Origin: Gammaproteobacteria bacterium
GTDB lineage: Bacteria; Pseudomonadota; Gammaproteobacteria; Steroidobacterales; Steroidobacteraceae
Length of the DNA: 12,306 nucleotides
Direction: 5' to 3'
Assembly: GCA_003162555.1 (NCBI GenBank)
Contig: PMNQ01000169.1
Coordinates: 2,148-14,453, forward strand
Below the pieces are notes generated by a model. The model was given only the letters and a program-made list of their open reading frames with translations. It did not search any database and was not told the DNA's origin. Each line of letters starts with the position of its first letter. Positions within the stretch are counted from its first letter, which is position 1. Positions 8,326 through 12,306 of the stretch are shown here, piece after piece. A program made the position numbers and the translations under genes.

Positions 8326-9738
8326 TCAAGGTGAAAGAGCGGCGGCCTGGCACTGCGCGGGCAGCGCCTGGGCCGTGGGGTTCTGCGGGTCGTAGCCGTC
8401 CGTGAGCGTGCACAGGAAGGCAATCACGTCGTTGATCTCGGTGGTGCCCAGCGCGGGAGTTTCGCCGATGTGGCGGTTGTAGGGAATTTCCAGCGTATTT
8501 ACGTTGCCCACGTAGAGCGCATCGCTCCCGGGCACATTGATGTTGACGATGAACTGGCCGCCATAGGCCGCCGGCAGATCATCGAACTTGGTGACGCTGC
8601 CGTCGGCGGCAGTCGGATAGAACTCTTCCGGTTTGGTATCGCGGCGCACGTAGAATCCGATCGCATCCTTCAGCGTCGCGAAACGGCCGTTGTGGAAGTA
8701 GGGCGCAGTGGTTGCGATATTGCGCAACGTCGGCACCTTGAACGCGCCGCACAGGCCGGAAGTGTTGAGGCCGCCGTTGTTCCGGAACGGCCCGCAGAGC
8801 CCTAAATCGTAGTAATCGTGCGCGCCGTCGTCGCTGTTGATCGGCGTGTAGCTTTGCGCCGTGGCTGGATTGTTGGCGTGAATCGCAGCGTTCCGCGGCA
8901 CGCCCAGGTTGTCGTAGCTGAAATCGGTGAACAGCGGCCGTGTGTTGCCATCCGCCGTGGTGCTGGGATGGCATCCGGCGCAGTTTCCCTTCGATGGATC
9001 GTTGAACAAAGCCAGCCCACGCAGCTCCTGCGCGCTCAGCGTGGCCTTGCCGCTCTGAAAGAAATCGTACTTGCTGCTGAAGGGATGAAAATCGTTGCTC
9101 TCGATCTCGAAGGCCGCGAGCGCCGCGCCCATGCGTTTCAGCGCCGTGTCCGGATCATCGAGCACGCCGGCGCCGTACAGCGCTTCGAAATCTGCCAGAT
9201 AGGGGCGGGTGCGGAGTTTGGCGATCACCGCGGCCGCATCGGCATTCGCCATCTCGAAGGGCGTGGTGAACGGATCGATCGCCTGATCAGCGAGCGTCCC
9301 AGCGCGACCGTCGCGGAAGAAACCGCCGTTCGGGCCACCATCGCTGTCGAAGAAGAAATCGGGCGAGAACGACAGGTACATCAGCGAGGGCGTGTCGCGG
9401 AATCCGGGCAGATCCATGTTGGGGCCGCCCAGCGGCACTGTTGATCCGTGATCAGGTCCCGCGGCCGTCCGATCAGCGGTGAATGCGAAGGCTGCGACAT
9501 GGCAACTGCCGCAGGACTGCGTGCCGGAAACTGACAGCGCCGTGTCGGCGAAGATCTTCTTGCCGAGCTCGGCCGCGGCGGACAGTCCATCACCGGTGCC
9601 GGGCTGGCCGCTTCCGCCGCCGCTGGTGCTGCCGATGCCACCGCCGCAACCGGTCAAAACGGCGGCCAGAAACAGCATTGGCAGCAGCGCCCGAGCGCTC
9701 GCGGGCAAGGAATGGTTTTGGGTTTGCATCTCGGCCAT
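8326..9738 (-). CDS. Di-heme cytochrome c peroxidase/MauG-family lipoprotein
   Basis: The protein is 470 residues. The ATG at 9738 has AGGG four bases upstream; a second ATG at 9729 is possible. The leader ends in lipobox LTGC, so Cys31 should be lipidated, and a Gly/Ser-rich linker (31-51) follows. Two c-type heme motifs are present, CGSCH (76-80) and CAGCH (253-257). Family segments FFRDGRAGTLADQA (140-153) and TAPYFHNGRFATL (344-356) are present, and a Cys pair (Cys315, Cys330) lies before VPTLRN. It is longer than the classical peroxidase of about 330 residues. Family members reduce hydrogen peroxide or perform other two-heme oxidations; which applies here is not visible. It is the first gene of the operon, 12 bases before the porin, and lies directly behind the Fur-box promoter. 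Making a heme-rich protein under presumed iron shortage is odd and argues for a role in iron handling or in replacing another enzyme. Confidence 0.93.
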   Translation of the reverse strand: MAEMQTQNHSLPASARALLPMLFLAAVLTGCGGGIGSTSGGGSGQPGTGDGLSAAAELGKKIFADTALSVSGTQSCGSCHVAAFAFTADRTAAGPDHGSTVPLGGPNMDLPGFRDTPSLMYLSFSPDFFFDSDGGPNGGFFRDGRAGTLADQAIDPFTTPFEMANADAAAVIAKLRTRPYLADFEALYGAGVLDDPDTALKRMGAALAAFEIESNDFHPFSSKYDFFQSGKATLSAQELRGLALFNDPSKGNCAGCHPSTTADGNTRPLFTDFSYDNLGVPRNAAIHANNPATAQSYTPINSDDGAHDYYDLGLCGPFRNNGGLNTSGLCGAFKVPTLRNIATTAPYFHNGRFATLKDAIGFYVRRDTKPEEFYPTAADGSVTKFDDLPAAYGGQFIVNINVPGSDALYVGNVNTLEIPYNRHIGETPALGTTEINDVIAFLCTLTDGYDPQNPTAQALPAQCQAAALSP

Positions 9739-9763
9739 CACGCCCTGGTTATCGAGTATCAAT

Positions 9764-9791
9764 CTTATATGCGAATAGTTCTCATTTGCAA
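9764..9791 (-). promoter_or_regulatory. Sigma70-type promoter of the di-heme/porin/FMN/ApbE operon
   Basis: On the minus strand TTGCAA (9791-9786) matches four of six -35 bases. After 16 bases TATAAG (9769-9764) matches five of six -10 bases. The -10 ends 25 bases before the ATG at 9738, giving a short leader of about 18 bases. This is the best promoter in the window, and a Fur-like palindrome fills its spacer. Confidence 0.7.
9768..9786 (-). promoter_or_regulatory. Fur-box-like operator
   Basis: Read on the minus strand the 19-mer is AATGAGAACTATTCGCATA. It differs at three places from the common Fur target AATGAGAATTATTCTCATT and is a near-perfect inverted repeat around 9777. It lies between -35 and -10 and touches both, where bound Fe-Fur would block RNA polymerase. 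Repression under iron-rich conditions is the expected outcome; Zur or another Fur-family member cannot be excluded by sequence alone. The same site could influence the divergent gene at 9911, 124 bases away. Confidence 0.7.
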
Positions 9792-9910
9792 TATGGCGAC
9801 ATAACGCCCCGAGCGAGGCCCTCCTTGGGCTAGCTGGCAATCCCGGGCTGGATTGGTTGTAATCCGGCGTTCGCGAGAGTTGGAACTAAAACAAGATCAA
9901 AGGAGGGGAC

Positions 9911-10231
9911 ATGAGCCGCCAAACCGCCCGAATCGCTATCCTCGTCACGGCCGCGACGGCTGCCGCGCTAGCCGCCTGCGGCAAGGCACCCGATACCACC
10001 GAGTTCGTGCAGGCCTGCGTCAAGACCCAGGCCACGCAGCAGCAGTGCGAATGCGCCGCGAAGGCGGCCGCGTCCAAGCTCTCGCCCGATCTGTTCAACG
10101 CGATGGTGTACGACATGCAGGGCAAGCGGCAGGAGCTTGCTGCGATCTCCGACAAGATGAGCTTCGATGAACGCGCCTCGTTCGCGCAGAAGCAGTTCGA
10201 GATCATGGGCCAGTGCCTGAAGGACAGCTGA
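9911..10231 (+). CDS. Small cysteine-containing lipoprotein, hypothetical
   Basis: The protein is 106 residues with an excellent ribosome site (AGGAGG at 9901-9906, four bases before ATG). The leader MSRQTARIAILVTAATAAAL ends in lipobox LAAC, so Cys23 would be lipidated. The mature part is helical and charged and contains Cys36, Cys46, Cys48 and Cys102. The arrangement QQQCECAAKAA followed by a final QCLKDS suggests two disulfides in the periplasm. Similar short Cys-rich lipoproteins are unnamed, and no function is assigned. It is transcribed away from the Fur-box operon and overlaps the start chosen for the next gene by 19 bases, so the two plus-strand genes are probably translated together. 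No convincing promoter of its own was found in 9787-9910. Confidence 0.82.
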   Translation: MSRQTARIAILVTAATAAALAACGKAPDTTEFVQACVKTQATQQQCECAAKAAASKLSPDLFNAMVYDMQGKRQELAAISDKMSFDERASFAQKQFEIMGQCLKDS

Positions 10232-11121
10232 GCCGCGCGCAGCAACCACGCCTGCGCTGCCCGATCGGCGCGGTCCGCTGGTTGCGCTACGCACTCGCGC
10301 TCGGCGCGGTGATGGCCGCGCAAGCGGCGCGTACCGCACATGCGGCACCCGCCGCGCAGATCGCGCCGTTTCCGGGCTACACGCTGCGCGATGAGCAGCG
10401 GCGCGACCGCTTCCTCGTGCAACGCTGGGTGAGCGCGGATTCGCCCGAGGTTTCGCCCGCCGGAGTCTGCGACTGCATTGTCAATGTGTATGTCGGCAAT
10501 CGCCTTGTGCTCAAGTTTGGCACGCCCGGCGACATTTCGGCGATCACGATCGATGAGGCCACCGGAGGCGACCTGGACAGCGACGGACACACAGACCTGG
10601 TCGTGTCGACGTGGAGCGGCGGCATGCACTGCTGCTACTCGGTGCGCGCCTATTCGATCGCGCGCAAAGTCCGCACACTGTTGTCGCTCGACACCGGCGA
10701 TTGCGGACCGGGAGAGTTCAGCGACCTCGACCACGACGGCGTGAGCGAATTCCTGAGCTGCGACGGATCCTGGAAGGATCGCTACTGCAGCTTCGCGCTC
10801 GCGCCATTCCCGACCGTGGTGTACGCGTACGACGCCGCGCAGCGCCGCTACCGCATTGCCACGCCAAAGTACGCCCGGCATTTTGATGTAGAGATCGCCA
10901 CGGAACGGGCCGAGGCCGAGCGACAAATCCAGCAGGGTGCCCCGGCCGATGCCGGCGACACCAAATGCGCCGTGCTGCATCCGGCGCTCGGACTCATATA
11001 TACGGGGAGACTGGCCGAGGGCTTAGGCTTGATCAGCCGGCTCTATCACGGCGCCGATCTGGACATGTTTTTGAAGGAAACCGAGGCCGCGGTCCGCGCC
11101 AGCCCGCTGTGGGTGCCCTAA
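10213..11121 (+). CDS. Secreted cysteine-rich protein with FG-GAP/VCBS-like calcium loops, hypothetical
   Basis: Up to 302 residues are read from a GTG that overlaps the preceding stop by 19 bases. A TTG at 10282 would give a tighter signal peptide (RYALALGAVMAAQAARTAHA then APA) but has no ribosome site, so the start is uncertain. The mature protein is periplasmic or exported. Two Asp-rich loops, DLDSDGHTDL (120-129) and DLDHDGVSEF (171-180), are typical calcium-binding turns of FG-GAP/VCBS repeats and sit in short beta blades. Eight cysteines follow the signal, including CDC (86-88) and CC (140-141), more than such repeats usually have, which suggests disulfides or metal binding. The C-terminus (about 250-300) is helical. 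The function is unknown; as the second gene after the small lipoprotein it may work with it at the envelope. Confidence 0.8.
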   Translation: MPEGQLSRAQQPRLRCPIGAVRWLRYALALGAVMAAQAARTAHAAPAAQIAPFPGYTLRDEQRRDRFLVQRWVSADSPEVSPAGVCDCIVNVYVGNRLVLKFGTPGDISAITIDEATGGDLDSDGHTDLVVSTWSGGMHCCYSVRAYSIARKVRTLLSLDTGDCGPGEFSDLDHDGVSEFLSCDGSWKDRYCSFALAPFPTVVYAYDAAQRRYRIATPKYARHFDVEIATERAEAERQIQQGAPADAGDTKCAVLHPALGLIYTGRLAEGLGLISRLYHGADLDMFLKETEAAVRASPLWVP

Positions 11122-11125
11122 GTAG

Positions 11126-11143
11126 CCGGCGGCCGCCCGCCGG
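11126..11143 (+). terminator. GC-rich hairpin after the secreted-protein gene
   Basis: CCGGCGG (11126-11132) can pair fully with CCGCCGG (11137-11143) around a four-base loop, starting five bases after the TAA at 11121. No run of T follows, so it is at best a weak or factor-dependent terminator, or a structure protecting the mRNA end. Confidence 0.35.
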
Positions 11144-11145
11144 AG

Positions 11146-11174
11146 TTGCTCAGGCAGGCCCTTTCCGCTTTAAT
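11146..11174 (+). promoter_or_regulatory. Possible promoter of tRNA-Arg
   Basis: TTGCTC (11146-11151), a 17-base spacer and TTTAAT (11169-11174, five of six -10 bases) precede the tRNA, leaving a leader of about 45 bases for RNase P to remove. The -35 matches only three of six, so the call is tentative. Confidence 0.3.
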
Positions 11175-11225
11175 GCGCGCCCTGCACCCGGCCGCGTGGC
11201 TGGTGCAATCCGTTTCGTTTTCGGC

Positions 11226-11302
11226 GCGCCTGTAGCTCAGTTGGATAGAGTATCTGGCTACGAACCAGAGGGTCGGGAGTTCGAATCTCTCCAGGCGCGC
11301 CA
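11226..11302 (+). tRNA. tRNA-Arg (anticodon ACG)
   Basis: The 77-base gene folds completely: acceptor GCGCCTG with CAGGCGC, D stem GCTC with GAGT, anticodon stem TCTGG with CCAGA around loop CTACGAA, T stem GGGAG with CTCTC around TTCGAAT, discriminator G and an encoded CCA. The anticodon ACG is at 11260-11262; its A is expected to be edited to inosine by TadA so that it reads CGU, CGC and CGA. The three bases before the gene (GGC) can extend the acceptor pairing to 10 base pairs with the 3' GCC, a small oddity of the precursor. Confidence 0.97.
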
Positions 11303-11520
11303 ACTAATTCAAGGGTTTGCACAACACCACACCCTTCGGAATTTCAGCGTGTGACGGATTTGTGCCATTGACGGCATCTATCACCACGCGCAGCGCACGC
11401 AGTCGATCCGCAAACGGAGCTAAAACCCGCTTTACTCTCACCCCGGGACACAACCCGGGATTGGCCTGTGTTCGCGTCCGCATATGCACCAGAACCAGAA
11501 ATCTCGTGTCCCTGCACAGC
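11303..11520. other. Stretch between tRNA-Arg and the next gene, no supported gene
   Basis: No recognisable gene is present. A minus-strand reading frame of 61 codons (11489-11304) ends two bases after the tRNA. Its last 35 or so codons look mildly protein-like (LRALRVVIDAVNGTNPSHAE) but match nothing I know and have no ribosome site. Two copies of CCCGGG (11442-11447 and 11454-11459) could form a small hairpin. Lower GC than the region left of the tRNA begins here. Confidence 0.3.
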
Positions 11521-12306
11521 TCACTTGATTGAGCTACGGCACACAGTCATTTCTTGCGTTGAACCCACGACCGGAAGCGTTCGATGGTCCGCACCAATGG
11601 CACCGCGACTTTCGATCTTGATTTCGGTAGAGCCAGAGCCGGGACACGTGATGATTTTAAAAATTACTCCAGGAGCGCCTAGGGCAAATACACGGTTTCT
11701 ACCTTCGGGCGACTTTGGCGCCACGGCGATGTCGCCCCACTCAATACGGTCCCGAAGCACGCGTGTTGGCTTCATCCGTGCGCCCACAAACATCAGCACT
11801 TTGGGATCGAATGAATAGGACAGTGGGACGTGACTCACGGAGCCGGGGACGGTAACGTGCGACACGGTCTCAAGCATAAATTGCGCCCCGGGCGTGAGCA
11901 CTCCGGCGGGTACCTTAACTCGGGCGAGAAGCCACAGCCACGGCCTTGCTTCTAACACGACGGCACCCGCAGTTACTGACAACGCGCAAGTCGCCGACCG
12001 CGCAGATCCCCGTTTAACCAGGGATATGAGATGAATTCCCGACCGAACCTGCGCGCCGATCGAAAATGTGAAAGCGACAGTACCCGCAGAGTTGGACGAA
12101 GTTGATCCCACCGAATCGGTGTCCAAAAAGAGATCAACCGGATGAAGCGGTTCAAATCCGTCAAGCGACACCGCGACACTCTGTCCCGGCTGCACCAAGT
12201 CCGGCTCCACACGGCAGGTCGGTAATACAGGCGGTATTAGCGTAACCAATGCAGCGGACCGCGGATCGAGGGGAATCTGATAGCGCGCCTTGCGTTCGCC
12301 CATACT
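11521..12306 (-). CDS. Extracellular-type protein with Ig-like and cohesin-like beta domains (probably partial)
   Basis: The frame is open to the window edge. An ATG at 12303 gives 260 residues, but no ribosome site or signal peptide follows from it, and the first 30 residues read like an internal linker (LIPPVLPTC), so the gene probably continues beyond the window. Residues 31-112 form an Ig-like beta sandwich (VEPDLVQPGQSVAVSLDGF ... TCALSVTAG). Residues 125-255 look like a cohesin-type domain (ARVKVPAGVLTPGAQFMLE, then VPLSYSFDPKVLMFVGA). Cohesin-like domains outside cellulosomes occur in secreted or surface proteins of unknown role. No dockerin, anchor or sorting signal is seen at the C-terminus. 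The lower GC and mixed codon use differ from genes left of the tRNA. The domain calls come from fold-like patterns, not catalytic motifs. Confidence 0.65.
   Translation of the reverse strand, partial: SMGERKARYQIPLDPRSAALVTLIPPVLPTCRVEPDLVQPGQSVAVSLDGFEPLHPVDLFLDTDSVGSTSSNSAGTVAFTFSIGAQVRSGIHLISLVKRGSARSATCALSVTAGAVVLEARPWLWLLARVKVPAGVLTPGAQFMLETVSHVTVPGSVSHVPLSYSFDPKVLMFVGARMKPTRVLRDRIEWGDIAVAPKSPEGRNRVFALGAPGVIFKIITCPGSGSTEIKIESRGAIGADHRTLPVVGSTQEMTVCRSSIK

Noticed and set aside
7513..8334. Plus-strand frame opposite the porin, rich in Leu and Arg
   Set aside because: It is the shadow of the Gln-rich coiled coil and barrel strands of the porin.
9886..10980. Minus-strand reading frame of 364 codons across the two secreted-protein genes
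   Set aside because: The plus strand carries a strong ribosome site, lipobox and calcium-loop motifs; the minus frame shows low-complexity Arg/Ala-rich sequence without domains.
11279..11302. tRNA 3' end as an att site of an integrated element
   Set aside because: No second copy of the sequence and no integrase is visible within the window; only the composition shift supports it.
11442..11459. Two CCCGGG copies as a terminator
   Set aside because: The stem is only six bases and no T run follows on either strand.

Overview
The window looks like chromosomal DNA of a GC-rich Gram-negative bacterium. Most genes are GC-rich, outer-membrane lipoproteins and a beta-barrel porin are encoded, and the AlgD end and several other proteins resemble gammaproteobacterial forms. 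Pseudomonadota is well supported. Gammaproteobacteria (for example Nevskiales, Steroidobacterales or Xanthomonadales-like) is an inference.

Layout. At 1-846 (+) is the 3' two thirds of algD (GDP-mannose 6-dehydrogenase). At 979-2109 (+) is a soluble sensor-kinase-like protein that lacks the usual phosphoacceptor histidine and has a worn ATP-lid glycine box. Everything from 2162 to 9738 is on the minus strand. Read in the direction of transcription it is: a di-heme cytochrome c peroxidase/MauG-type lipoprotein (9738-8326), a coiled-coil porin (8313-6919), a secreted FMN-binding protein (6901-6374), an ApbE flavin transferase (6399-5425), a four-helix histidine-rich membrane protein (5428-4940) and an aldo/keto reductase (4916-3933). 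These are separated by 12, 17, -26, -4 and 23 bases, so they form one operon. After a 232-base gap come a small lipoprotein (3700-3332), with a possible promoter of its own, and a Tat-exported nitroreductase-fold lipoprotein (3271-2162).

The most informative element is the promoter of the six-gene operon. A sigma70-like promoter (TTGCAA, 16 bases, TATAAG) has a near-palindromic Fur-box-like 19-mer filling its spacer (9768-9786). The operon is therefore probably switched on by iron shortage. My reading is an iron-responsive envelope redox module. The membrane protein could hand electrons to a periplasmic flavoprotein, which ApbE loads with FMN. A di-heme lipoprotein and a dedicated porin act at the outer membrane. 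The functional link between the parts is inference.

Divergent from this promoter are two plus-strand genes for secreted cysteine-rich proteins, a 106-residue lipoprotein and a protein with calcium-loop (FG-GAP-like) repeats. Then comes a complete tRNA-Arg(ACG) at 11226-11302. After the tRNA the base composition visibly falls and a minus-strand gene for an Ig-like/cohesin-like extracellular protein runs to the window edge. This may be the edge of an acquired region, but no integrase or att repeat is visible.
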